Below are positions 16,596 to 25,197 of a stretch of DNA of 46,396 bases, piece after piece. The notes under the pieces are model-generated. The model was not told where the DNA came from and did not search any database. It saw only the letters and a list, made by a program, of their open reading frames with translations. Location of the stretch: positions 1 through 46,396 of the forward strand of contig CAILHX010000017.1 of assembly GCA_903834185.1 (NCBI GenBank), given 5' to 3'. Position 1 is the first letter of the stretch, and the number at the start of each line of letters is the position of its first letter. Both the position numbers and the translations under genes were made by a program. Source of the stretch: an uncultured Methylophilaceae bacterium (lineage in GTDB: Bacteria > Pseudomonadota > Gammaproteobacteria > Burkholderiales > Methylophilaceae).

Positions 16596-18434
16596 ATGGC
16601 AAAAGTACATGTTTCTGAATTGGTTTTAAGGGATGGCCATCAGTCCATTATCGCCACGCGCATGCGTACCGAAGACATGCTGCCCATTTGCGGCAAGCTT
16701 GATGATATAGGCTTCTGGTCGCTGGAGGCCTGGGGCGGTGCGACTTTTGATGCCTGTGTGCGCTATTTGAAAGAAGACCCTTGGGAACGCCTGAAGAAAT
16801 TGCGTAAAGCGCTTCCTAACAGCCGCATCCAGATGTTGCTGCGCGGGCAGAACCTGCTCGGTTATCGCCATTATTCGGATGATGTGGTGCGTGCCTTTGT
16901 CAAAACCTCAGCCGATAGCGGCGTGGATGTATTCCGCATTTTTGATGCGCTAAATGACCTGCGCAATATTCGCGTCTCTGTAGAAGCGGTGAAAAAAGTC
17001 GGCAAGCACGCTGAAGGTGCAATCAGCTATACCACCAGCCCGGTGCACGACGTACCCTATTTTGTGGGTTTGGCTAAGGAAATGGAAAGCATGGGCTGCG
17101 ACACCATCGCCATCAAGGACATGGCTGGCCTGCTGACTCCGAAAGCGACAACTGAACTGGTCACGGCGTTAGGTACCGCGATCAAACTCCCTATCCACCT
17201 GCATAGCCATGCCACCTCCGGCCTGTCGGCAATGTGCTTCCTGAAAGGCGTGGAGGCAGGGGCAACCATGCTGGATACCTGCAACTCTTCTTTCGGTGAG
17301 GGCTCCAGCCATTCTTCCACCGAGAGCATCATTGCCGCCCTGCAAGGCACCGAGTACGACACCGGCCTGAATCTGGCGGCTGTACAGGAGATCACGGCTT
17401 ATTTCCGTGAAGTGCGCAAGAAGTACTGGCAGTACGAGAGCGATTTCACCGGTGTGGATACGCGTGTACTGGTGAATCAGGTGCCTGGCGGCATGATCTC
17501 AAACCTATCCAACCAGCTCAAGGAACAAGGCGCGCTCAAGCGCATGGATGAAGTGCTGGCCGAGATTCCACGGGTACGCGAAGATCTCGGCTATCCGCCG
17601 CTGGTCACGCCTACTTCGCAGATCGTCGGCACCCAGGCGGTGTTGAATGTGCTCACCGGAGCACGCTACAAATCCATCACCAATGAAGTCAAGAACTACC
17701 TGACGGGGCAATACGGCAAGGCACCGGGGAAAATCAACGACAAGATCAAGAAGTTGGCTGTGGGTAACGCGAAAGTCATCACCTGTCGTCCGGCAGACCT
17801 GCTTGAAAATGAAATGGGCAATCTGCGCGTGCAATGCGAAAGTCTGGCGAAGAGCGAAGAAGACGTGCTCACCTACGCAATGTTCCCTGATCTGGCGCAG
17901 ACTTTCCTGCAAGAGCGCAATGCAGGCACGCTCAAGGCCGAACCGCTGTTGCCCAAGGAAGCAGCAGTGCCCTCGGCGGCCAGGTTCGCACCGAACGAAT
18001 TCAATATCACCCTGCACGGCGAAACTTTCCATATCAAACTCACCGGTAGCGGCCAGACCGGGGAAGAACAACGCCCCTTCTATGTATCGGTGGATGGCGT
18101 TTCAGAAGAAGTTATCGTCGAGACTTTGAGTGAAGTCGAAGTCTCCGGCAGCGGCCAAGGCGGAAGCAAGAAAAAGGCAGCCTCTACCACCAATAGCGGC
18201 ACCCGCCCTCGTCCAACGCATGAGGGCTGCGTCACCGCGGCTATGCCGGGCACCATCGTTGAGGTCAAGGTCAAGATCGGCGACAAGGTCAATGCAGGGG
18301 ATGGCGCACTGGTGATTGAGGCCATGAAAATGGAAAATGAGATCCAGGCCACCAAAAGCGGCGTGGTGATCGCCATTCACGTCAAAAAAGGCGACAGCGT
18401 GACGCCGGATGAGACTCTGATTGAGATTCAGTAA
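16596..18434 (+). CDS. pycB: Pyruvate carboxylase subunit B / OadA-type carboxyltransferase with biotin domain
   Basis: Residues 1-300 are the TIM-barrel carboxyltransferase: LRDGHQS near residue 11, IKDMAGLL near 172 and HLHSHATSG near 200 bind the metal and keto-acid. The C-terminal 75 residues are a biotinyl domain with biotin lysine K578 in EAMKMEN, joined by a Ser/Gly/Ala/Lys linker. OadA of the sodium pump has the same layout, but no oadB or oadG lies nearby, and pycA precedes it, so oxaloacetate synthesis from pyruvate is the likely role. The gene ends at a strong terminator. Confidence 0.87.
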   Translation: MAKVHVSELVLRDGHQSIIATRMRTEDMLPICGKLDDIGFWSLEAWGGATFDACVRYLKEDPWERLKKLRKALPNSRIQMLLRGQNLLGYRHYSDDVVRAFVKTSADSGVDVFRIFDALNDLRNIRVSVEAVKKVGKHAEGAISYTTSPVHDVPYFVGLAKEMESMGCDTIAIKDMAGLLTPKATTELVTALGTAIKLPIHLHSHATSGLSAMCFLKGVEAGATMLDTCNSSFGEGSSHSSTESIIAALQGTEYDTGLNLAAVQEITAYFREVRKKYWQYESDFTGVDTRVLVNQVPGGMISNLSNQLKEQGALKRMDEVLAEIPRVREDLGYPPLVTPTSQIVGTQAVLNVLTGARYKSITNEVKNYLTGQYGKAPGKINDKIKKLAVGNAKVITCRPADLLENEMGNLRVQCESLAKSEEDVLTYAMFPDLAQTFLQERNAGTLKAEPLLPKEAAVPSAARFAPNEFNITLHGETFHIKLTGSGQTGEEQRPFYVSVDGVSEEVIVETLSEVEVSGSGQGGSKKKAASTTNSGTRPRPTHEGCVTAAMPGTIVEVKVKIGDKVNAGDGALVIEAMKMENEIQATKSGVVIAIHVKKGDSVTPDETLIEIQ

Positions 18435-18445
18435 CCCTGGAACAG

Positions 18446-18474
18446 AAAAAGGCCGATATTTTTCGGCCTTTTTT
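18446..18474 (+). terminator. Rho-independent terminator after pycB
   Basis: AAAAAGGCCGA pairs with TCGGCCTTTTTT around a short T/A loop, and the run of six Ts follows the GC stem. It lies 12 bp after the pycB stop and 12 bp before maf. Confidence 0.9.
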
Positions 18475-18485
18475 ATGCTGTGCGC

Positions 18486-19061
18486 ATGAACCTCATTCTT
18501 GCCTCCTCCTCTATTTACCGGCGTGAACTTCTGCAGCGACTGCAATTACCGTTCACAGTGGTATCTCCGCAGGTGGATGAAACACCGCTGGCAAACGAAT
18601 CACCTGAAATCACCGCGCTGCGCCTGGCACAGGAAAAAGCGCGCAAGGTCGCGGCGACTCACCCTGATTCACTTGTCATTGGTTGCGATCAGGTGGCCAT
18701 GCTGGACGACATCCAGCTGGGCAAGCCGCTGATTCATGATAATGCTGTCAAGCAATTGCGTATGATGCGCGGCCGCACCGTCATCTTTCACAGCGCCTTA
18801 TGCCTCTATAATAGTGCTACCAGCCAGATGCAGGCTGAGGTAGTGGCTTATGAAGTCAGGTTTCGCCATCTGAGCGACGCTGAAATAGAGAACTATCTGC
18901 TGAAAGAACAGCCTTATCACTGTGCAGGCAGTGCCAAATCCGAAGGTCTGGGCATTGCGCTGATCGAATGGATGCACGGCGATGACCCCAATGCCCTGAT
19001 AGGCTTGCCCCTTGTCGCTCTGATCAATATGCTTAAAAATGAAGGTATTTCAGTGATTTAA
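18486..19061 (+). CDS. yceF: Maf/YceF family nucleotide pyrophosphatase
   Basis: This Maf-fold house-cleaning enzyme hydrolyses modified nucleoside triphosphates; YceF-type members prefer 7-methyl-GTP. The N-terminal [12 protein letters not shown] motif, QVDETP, and the catalytic GCDQVA region (Asp near residue 69) support this type. ATG at 18486 gives 191 aa; a GTG two codons earlier is possible. There is no strong ribosome site, and the pycB terminator lies just upstream. In relatives yceF lies next to yceD; here pycA-pycB stand between them. Confidence 0.88.
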   Translation: MNLILASSSIYRRELLQRLQLPFTVVSPQVDETPLANESPEITALRLAQEKARKVAATHPDSLVIGCDQVAMLDDIQLGKPLIHDNAVKQLRMMRGRTVIFHSALCLYNSATSQMQAEVVAYEVRFRHLSDAEIENYLLKEQPYHCAGSAKSEGLGIALIEWMHGDDPNALIGLPLVALINMLKNEGISVI

Positions 19062-19114
19062 GAATCCGGTAATTTAAGTAAACGCCATCAACCAGTTATG
19101 ATACGGAGCGGCAA

Positions 19115-20572
19115 ATGCCACACTTCTCACCACGACATTTTCCTTCAGGCCTGATCTCTTTTTTGCTGTTCTCTACCCTCTCTTGCAGCTTGATGGCGGG
19201 AGAAGAAATGCGCAGCACGTTGCAAGACCAGCAATCGGTTGCAGTCACCATCTATAACCAGGATCTGGCGCTGGTAAAAGATCAACGCCGCATCAGCCTG
19301 GGTAGCGGGGCCAATACCCTGGCTTTTCGAGACGTGAGTGCGCAGATACGTCCCGAGACTGCGCTGCTTCGTAGCATTTCCACACCCGGCAAGCTATCGG
19401 TGATCGAGCAGAATTTTGATTTCGATTTGCTGACCCCGGACAAACTGCTGGAAAAGTATGTAGGCAAAACGGTAGGCATTATCAAAACCAACCTTGTCAC
19501 CGGCGCTGAAACGACTGAGCCGGCTCAGGTATTATCTGTCAACAACGGCGTGGTGCTGCGCATGGCAGATCATATCGAAACCGGGGTTCCCGGACGCATC
19601 GTGTATCCGGATGTTCCGGCTAACCTGCGCGATCACCCTACGCTGGTGATGTCACTGCAGAATAGTGGCGCAGTGCAACAGGATGTCGAGTTGAGTTACC
19701 TCACCGGCGGACTTGGCTGGAAGGCCGACTATGTCGCCGAACTGAATGCGGCTGATGACAAAATGGATCTGTCGGGTTGGGTGACGTTGACCAACACCAG
19801 CGGCACCAGCTATCGCAACGCAAGATTGCAACTGGTAGCCGGCGATGTCAACCGGGTGACGGAGCAAATGCAGCAGATTCGTTTTACGGCGAAGATGGAT
19901 ATGGCAGCACCTGCTGCAGCCCCGCGTATGGCCGAGGAGTCGCTGCTGGAGTATCACCTCTACACACTCGACCGGCCCACCACCATTGCCGAGAATCAGA
20001 CCAAACAGGTGGCTTTACTCTCTGCCAGCCAGATACCGGTAAGCAAGGAATTGGTACTTAAGGGGACCGATTATTATTATCAAGGCAGCTATGGCGACCT
20101 TGGTCAGAAGATCAAGGTGGGCGTGTTCGTTGAATTCGATAACAAGGAAAGCGCCAAACTGGGCATGCCGTTGCCCAAGGGCACCATACGGGTTTACAAG
20201 AAAGACGCTACGGGCAATGCGCAGTTCGTAGGCGAAGACAGTATAGACCATACCCCCAGGAACGAGAAAGTACGCTTGAAACTGGGTGATTCTTTTGATG
20301 TGACGGCAGATAGGAAACAAACGGATTTCAAGACTCTTCCTAATCCGACAAAGGGTAATACCTTATTCGAATCGGCTTACGAGATCGCACTGAAGAATGC
20401 GAAGAAGGAAGCTGTGACCGTCACGGTGCAGGAACCTGTTCCGGGTGACTGGAAAATGCTGAAGTCCAGCCATGAATACAATAAAGCCAGCAGCAACACT
20501 GCAGTCTGGCACATCACGATACCTGCAGAAAGCAGAACTACACTCTCCTATCGGGTACAGGTAAAGTATTAA
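19115..20572 (+). CDS. Exported DUF4139 domain protein, 485 aa
   Basis: An N-terminal Sec signal (hydrophobic [21 protein letters not shown]) is followed by a beta-rich protein. The DUF4139 domain covers roughly residues 180-485, with [17 protein letters not shown] and the C-terminal [14 protein letters not shown] strand typical of the family. The function is unknown; secretion to the periplasm or outer membrane is inferred. The stop codon overlaps the rnhB stop by 4 bp in convergent arrangement. Confidence 0.75.
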   Translation: MPHFSPRHFPSGLISFLLFSTLSCSLMAGEEMRSTLQDQQSVAVTIYNQDLALVKDQRRISLGSGANTLAFRDVSAQIRPETALLRSISTPGKLSVIEQNFDFDLLTPDKLLEKYVGKTVGIIKTNLVTGAETTEPAQVLSVNNGVVLRMADHIETGVPGRIVYPDVPANLRDHPTLVMSLQNSGAVQQDVELSYLTGGLGWKADYVAELNAADDKMDLSGWVTLTNTSGTSYRNARLQLVAGDVNRVTEQMQQIRFTAKMDMAAPAAAPRMAEESLLEYHLYTLDRPTTIAENQTKQVALLSASQIPVSKELVLKGTDYYYQGSYGDLGQKIKVGVFVEFDNKESAKLGMPLPKGTIRVYKKDATGNAQFVGEDSIDHTPRNEKVRLKLGDSFDVTADRKQTDFKTLPNPTKGNTLFESAYEIALKNAKKEAVTVTVQEPVPGDWKMLKSSHEYNKASSNTAVWHITIPAESRTTLSYRVQVKY

Positions 20573-21126
20573 ACCAGGTACTTTCTAACTGGCGCATAAC
20601 TGCGACGGTGTATGGGTGAAACCCCATGGGCGGCAAGAGCTGCCAGATGTACCGGTACCGGATAACCTTTGTGGCGATCAAACCCATAATGCGGATATTG
20701 CAGGTGCAGTTGCAGCATTTCCGCGTCGCGGGCAGTTTTAGCCAGTATGGAAGCCGCCGAGATCTCCTGCACTTTGCTGTCGCCCTTGACGATGGCTTCT
20801 GCTGCAATGGAAATATCCGGGCAGTAGATACCATCCACCAGCACCTGCGTAGGCATCAGCGATAAGCCTTCAACTGCCCGCTTCATAGCCAATAAACTCG
20901 CTTGCAGGATATTGATGGTATCGATTTCTTCCACGCTTGCCGAAGCGATACACCATGCCAGCGCATGCTGCTTGATGAGCAAAGACAATTCATCGCGCTT
21001 CTTTTCCGAAAGCTTTTTCGAATCAGCCAGCCCGATAATGGGATGTTGCGGATCAAGGATTATCGCGGCGGCAAATACTGCTCCGGCCAGAGGCCCCCGC
21101 CCTGCTTCATCCACGCCGCAAATCAT
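20569..21126 (-). CDS. rnhB: Ribonuclease HII
   Basis: This enzyme removes RNA and single ribonucleotides from RNA-DNA hybrids. The catalytic [10 protein letters not shown] motif is at residues 6-15 with the chosen start (D6, E7), followed by [11 protein letters not shown] and, near 105, [11 protein letters not shown] at 21126 gives 185 aa; in-frame ATGs upstream (up to 21210) lie inside lpxB, and I prefer the one past the lpxB stop. It is the last gene of the lpx operon. Confidence 0.9.
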   Translation of the reverse strand: MICGVDEAGRGPLAGAVFAAAIILDPQHPIIGLADSKKLSEKKRDELSLLIKQHALAWCIASASVEEIDTINILQASLLAMKRAVEGLSLMPTQVLVDGIYCPDISIAAEAIVKGDSKVQEISAASILAKTARDAEMLQLHLQYPHYGFDRHKGYPVPVHLAALAAHGVSPIHRRSYAPVRKYLV

Positions 21127-21148
21127 GGCAGCAGCTTGGCGCCATGCA

Positions 21149-22303
21149 TCACGCAAGCTGGCCCAGGATAGCATCTGCGGCCTTCTCTGCATTGTTCTGC
21201 TGCAAAGCAAGGTGGATGCTGGTGTATTCCTTTTTCAAACTGGTGACTCTTTGGCGGTCCAGTATCAGTTGCAATAACTCGTCAGCCAATGCTTCCGGCG
21301 TTGCCCGGTCTTGCAATAGCTCCGGTACGAGAAATTTTCCTGCGATGATATTGGGTAGCCCTACCCAAGGCAAATATCCCATACGTTTCATCAACGGCCA
21401 ACTCAGCCGAGACATACGATAGGTGATGACCATGGGGCATTTGATCAACGCAGCTTCAAGCGTCGCCGTACCTGAAGCAACAATGGCGCCGTCGGCAGCG
21501 GCGAGTGCTTTCTGCGCGTGCCCGAACATCAATTTGAAATGGACTTCGAAAGCCTGATTACGCGTGATGGCCGATTCAAACTTTCTACGCGTTTCGCGGC
21601 TTACCAGAGGCACCAGGAATAAGGCATCGGGGACATCCTGTGTGATCCGCATGGCTGTTTTAACAAACAGATCAGCCATATAGTCCAATTCGCTTTGCCT
21701 GCTGCCGGGTAGCAATGCAATCACATGACCTACGTCTGATATCTGCAATTCAGTGCGCATCAGCACTTTGTCTGTATTAAGCGGGATGACATCGGCCAAC
21801 GGATGCCCGACATATGTGGCATCCACTCCGGCATCTTCATATAGCGGCTTTTCGAATGGAAACAGGCACAGCACCTGATCGGCGGCATGCTTGATGGTTT
21901 TGACCCGATTCTTGCGCCAGGCCCAGATCGAAGGGCTCACATAATGGATGGTTTTTATGCCCTTGCGGCGCAGCTTTTGCTCTAGTACAAGGTTGAAATC
22001 CGGCGCATCTATGCCTATGAACAGGTCTGGAGGATTGTGCAGAAAATACTGGATCAGGTCATTGCGTATCTTGCGGATGCCGAGGTAATGTCGCAACACC
22101 TCAAAATACCCACGTACTGCCAGTTTTTCCATTGAGAACATGGTCTTGGCGCCGGCAGCCATCATCTTGGGCCCGGCAATGCCGATGAACTGCAAATCAG
22201 ACCGGCGCTGCTTAAGCGCCGCAATCAAATGACTACCCAGCAGATCGCCGGAGGCTTCCCCTGCTACGATTCCTATGGTTGGCATGTGTGTGGCATGTTG
22301 CAA
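21149..22303 (-). CDS. lpxB: Lipid-A-disaccharide synthase
   Basis: This GT-B (GT19) glycosyltransferase joins UDP-diacylglucosamine and lipid X. The N-terminal [19 protein letters not shown] near 120, SPSIWAWR near 147 and LLPGSRQSE near 198 are all present; 384 aa is normal. The first ATG lies 8 bp after lpxA; an ATG six codons in (22285, MPTIGIVAG) is an equally good start. The order lpxD-fabZ-lpxA-lpxB-rnhB is conserved. Confidence 0.96.
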   Translation of the reverse strand: MQHATHMPTIGIVAGEASGDLLGSHLIAALKQRRSDLQFIGIAGPKMMAAGAKTMFSMEKLAVRGYFEVLRHYLGIRKIRNDLIQYFLHNPPDLFIGIDAPDFNLVLEQKLRRKGIKTIHYVSPSIWAWRKNRVKTIKHAADQVLCLFPFEKPLYEDAGVDATYVGHPLADVIPLNTDKVLMRTELQISDVGHVIALLPGSRQSELDYMADLFVKTAMRITQDVPDALFLVPLVSRETRRKFESAITRNQAFEVHFKLMFGHAQKALAAADGAIVASGTATLEAALIKCPMVITYRMSRLSWPLMKRMGYLPWVGLPNIIAGKFLVPELLQDRATPEALADELLQLILDRQRVTSLKKEYTSIHLALQQNNAEKAADAILGQLA

Positions 22304-22311
22304 AAAGTTGA

Positions 22312-23094
22312 TTAACGAACGATTCCACGGGTAGAGGTATCAAGAAAGTCCAGCATGATTTTTATATCCGCACACTCTTGCACCTGCTCAGCCAATGCAA
22401 CTTTGGCCTGTTCCAGCGTTAAACCATTACGATACAGCGTCTTATAAGCGCGCTTGATCGCCGCAATATTCGCTGACGGAAAATTGCGGCGTTTCAAACC
22501 CTCGGAGTTGATGCCGTGCGGAGCAGCATCGTAACCTGCAGCTGTCACATACGGCGGCACATCCTTGAACACAACAGTGCCTACGGCGGTGATAACGTGA
22601 GCACCTATCTTGCAGAACTGGTGCACCAGTGTAAAACCGCCAAGAATGGCGTGATCATGCAGATGCACATGACCGGCGAGCGAGGTATTGTTGGCGAGTA
22701 TGGTATGGTTGCCTACTTGGCAATCGTGTGCGATATGCACATAGGCCATGATCCAGTTATCGTCACCTATCCTGGTCACGCCGGCATCCTGTGTTGTGCC
22801 CCGGTTGAGCGTGCAGAATTCGCGTATGGTGTTGCGGTCGCCGATTTCCAGACGCGTAGGTTCACCTGCGTATTTCTTGTCCTGGGGCGCTGCCCCCAGC
22901 GAGGCGAATTGATAGATACGGTTATCCATGCCTATGCTGGTGGGGCCTTCAATCACCACGTGAGCACCTATGGTGGTGCCAGCGCCTATAACAACATCGG
23001 CTCCGATGATGGAATAGGCGCCGACTTCTACATTTTCTGCAAGTTTTGCATCCGGGCTGATAATTGCCGTGGGGTGTATCTTGATGTCAGCCAT
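22312..23094 (-). CDS. lpxA: UDP-N-acetylglucosamine acyltransferase
   Basis: This trimeric left-handed beta-helix enzyme adds the first acyl chain in lipid A synthesis. Hexapeptide repeats run through residues 1-190, the catalytic base is H123 in HIAHDCQVGNH, and the C-terminal helical domain follows. At 260 aa it is normal. It lies 8 bp after fabZ. Confidence 0.96.
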   Translation of the reverse strand: MADIKIHPTAIISPDAKLAENVEVGAYSIIGADVVIGAGTTIGAHVVIEGPTSIGMDNRIYQFASLGAAPQDKKYAGEPTRLEIGDRNTIREFCTLNRGTTQDAGVTRIGDDNWIMAYVHIAHDCQVGNHTILANNTSLAGHVHLHDHAILGGFTLVHQFCKIGAHVITAVGTVVFKDVPPYVTAAGYDAAPHGINSEGLKRRNFPSANIAAIKRAYKTLYRNGLTLEQAKVALAEQVQECADIKIMLDFLDTSTRGIVR

Positions 23095-23102
23095 AACTTC
23101 GA

Positions 23103-23549
23103 TTATTTAATCATCCTCAGGGTACACAGCAGATCGGCCTCTGCCACGATTACATCGTCAACCAGCGCCTGGCCTTTGTATTTCCATATGCCGCGCATGA
23201 TGCGGTCTATTTTTACTTTGAGAATGAGCTGGTCACCCGGGGTCACCGGCCGTTTGAAGCGGACGTTATCAATCCCTGCAAAATAATAGACCGAATCATC
23301 TGAAGGCTTGCTACCCATCGTCTTGAACGACAATACTGCTGCGGCCTGCGCCATTGCTTCAACCACGAGTACACCAGGCATCACCGGGTAATAGCTGAAA
23401 TGTCCTGGAAAAAATGGCTCGTTGATGGTTACATTTTTGACAGCGACGATTTCCTTACCTTCCTCCAGAGAGATCACACGATCCACCAACAAAAAGGGAT
23501 AGCGATGAGGGAGATAATTCAGAATTTCATGGATATCCATACTGCTCAT
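23103..23549 (-). CDS. fabZ: 3-hydroxyacyl-ACP dehydratase
   Basis: This hot-dog-fold enzyme dehydrates 3-hydroxyacyl-ACP. The catalytic H50 (FFPGHF) and E64 (LVVEAMAQ) are in place and 148 aa is the usual size. It balances lipid A against phospholipid, in keeping with its place in the lpx operon. Its start overlaps the lpxD stop as ATGA. Confidence 0.96.
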   Translation of the reverse strand: MSSMDIHEILNYLPHRYPFLLVDRVISLEEGKEIVAVKNVTINEPFFPGHFSYYPVMPGVLVVEAMAQAAAVLSFKTMGSKPSDDSVYYFAGIDNVRFKRPVTPGDQLILKVKIDRIMRGIWKYKGQALVDDVIVAEADLLCTLRMIK

Positions 23550-24598
23550 GTTTTACTTCCCTTCAGTTTAAGTATTTCCTGCTCCAGAGCTTTAACATGC
23601 TGTGCCAAAGTTTCCAGCTGTCGAACCCGGGCGGCGGTTTTGAGCCATTGTTCATGTTCCTGGAACGGCATGAGCGCAGTATAAGTACCCATTGTGCTAA
23701 TAGAACGCGTGATCATGCTGCCGGGGGAGATTGTTACCTGATCGGCAATCTCAAGGTGCCCAAGTATCATGGCGGCCCCGCCGATTTTACAGTGTTTGCC
23801 TATCCGCGCACTACCTGCGATGCCGACACAACCGGCAATGACGGTATGGGCGCCGATCCGGCAGTTATGCGCAACCTGCACCAGATTGTCTATTTTGACG
23901 CCCTTCTCCAGGATCGTGTCATCCAACGCACCTCTATCTATAGTGGTATTGGCACCGATCTCGACATCGTCGCCAATGATGACGCGCCCGATCTGCGGTA
24001 TTTTAACCCACACTCCGGCTTCCCCAGCATAACCGAAGCCGTCTGCTCCAATCACCGCACCGGAATGAATAATACAGTTATTGCCGATTTCGCAACCGTG
24101 ATAAATACTCACATTGGCATGCAGAGTGCTTGCGGCGCCAATGGTGACGCCCTCGCCAACATGGCAATTCGCGCCAATGATTACGTTATCTCCGATCACG
24201 GCCCCTTTGCTGATGACAGCGTTTGCATCTATGCAAGCGCTTTCGGAGATGCTTGCATCCTTGGCGATGGAAGCAGTGGATGCGATGCCTGGCGTTATCT
24301 TTGCCGGTGGATTGAAGATCGCTGAGACCTTAGCAAACGCGGCGTACGGATTATTGACCACGATCCGCGGCAGATTGGTTGTAGAAGCATACTCAGAGGC
24401 AATCAGAATCGCCCCTGCGGATGTCTTTGTTAATAGCGGTAGGTATTTGGCATCGCTGACAAAAGCAATCTCGCTCGCCTTGGCATGCATGAGTGAGGCA
24501 ACCTGCGAAATCAGCGCCCCGCTATCACTTATTACCTCACCATCCAGCCAGGCCGCAATCTCGGGCAGCGTGAACGATGTGGGGTTTCCGGAATCCAT
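23546..24598 (-). CDS. lpxD: UDP-3-O-acylglucosamine N-acyltransferase
   Basis: This left-handed beta-helix enzyme adds the N-linked acyl chain to the lipid A precursor. The N-terminal uridine-binding domain spans residues 1-100, hexapeptide repeats 100-300, the catalytic H244 lies in VAHNCRIG, and a C-terminal helix with [11 protein letters not shown] follows. It lies 27 bp after skp and overlaps fabZ by 4 bp. Confidence 0.96.
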   Translation of the reverse strand: MDSGNPTSFTLPEIAAWLDGEVISDSGALISQVASLMHAKASEIAFVSDAKYLPLLTKTSAGAILIASEYASTTNLPRIVVNNPYAAFAKVSAIFNPPAKITPGIASTASIAKDASISESACIDANAVISKGAVIGDNVIIGANCHVGEGVTIGAASTLHANVSIYHGCEIGNNCIIHSGAVIGADGFGYAGEAGVWVKIPQIGRVIIGDDVEIGANTTIDRGALDDTILEKGVKIDNLVQVAHNCRIGAHTVIAGCVGIAGSARIGKHCKIGGAAMILGHLEIADQVTISPGSMITRSISTMGTYTALMPFQEHEQWLKTAARVRQLETLAQHVKALEQEILKLKGSKT

Positions 24599-24625
24599 TT
24601 GGGGTGGAAACGTCTGTCAGCAGAA

Positions 24626-25135
24626 TTATTTCTTACCTAAGGATTTTAAAACTTTATCGGTAATATCAGCCTTCTTGCTGGAATATGCAACGCCGCCATA
24701 AATCACCAGATCGTAACCTTCGCTCTCAGCTACTGCGGTCACCGCCTTGTTGATACGCTCCTGAAGGGCACCAACTTCTTCGTTCCTGCGCAGGTTTGCA
24801 TCTTCACGCAACTCGCGCTGTTTACGCTGAAACTCGATCTTCATGTTGGAAAGATCGCGCTCCTTGTTTTGTCTGTCGCTTTCAGTCATCGTCAGACTAT
24901 CCTTTTCCAGAGCCGTTTCTTTGTCCTTCAGTTGCTTGGCCATTTTTTCCAGATCCTGCTGGCGTGGACTGAATTCCCTTTCAAGCTTCTTTTGACTTTC
25001 AGCACTTTGCGGCGCGTCTTTAAGGATCTGCTCCACATTCACATAGGCTAACTTAACGTCACCTGGAGCAGGAAATGCTGCTGTGGTAAATAAAATCAGG
25101 CTACCAGCCAATATCAGATGCAACAACTTGTTCAA
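24626..25135 (-). CDS. skp: Periplasmic chaperone, OmpH/Skp family
   Basis: This is a trimeric periplasmic chaperone for outer-membrane proteins. A signal peptide (residues about 1-22, ending FPA) is followed by a long charged helical hairpin rich in Lys, Glu and Gln, and the C-terminal VAESEGYDLVIYGGVAY segment typical of OmpH. At 169 aa it is normal. It follows bamA, which hands the same clients to the outer membrane. Confidence 0.93.
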   Translation of the reverse strand: MNKLLHLILAGSLILFTTAAFPAPGDVKLAYVNVEQILKDAPQSAESQKKLEREFSPRQQDLEKMAKQLKDKETALEKDSLTMTESDRQNKERDLSNMKIEFQRKQRELREDANLRRNEEVGALQERINKAVTAVAESEGYDLVIYGGVAYSSKKADITDKVLKSLGKK

Positions 25136-25148
25136 TTCAATTCTCCTA

Positions 25149-25197
25149 ATAAAAATTAAAACCCGGAACTAGAGCCACATCCTCTAGAACCCGGTTC
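25149..25197 (-). terminator. Possible attenuator between bamA and skp
   Basis: On the minus strand the bamA 3' end forms an imperfect stem (ACCGGGTTCTAGAG with CTCTAGTTCCGGGT, three mismatched positions), followed by TTTTAATTTTT. It overlaps the bamA stop codon (25184-25186). It may partly terminate or protect the bamA message. The pairing is imperfect, so confidence is low. Confidence 0.4.

Noticed and set aside
22516..23286. Rightward 256-codon frame opposite lpxA/fabZ
   Set aside because: Shadow of the hexapeptide-repeat genes on the other strand.
23597..24325. Rightward 242-codon frame opposite lpxD
   Set aside because: Shadow frame caused by the periodic codons of the beta-helix gene.
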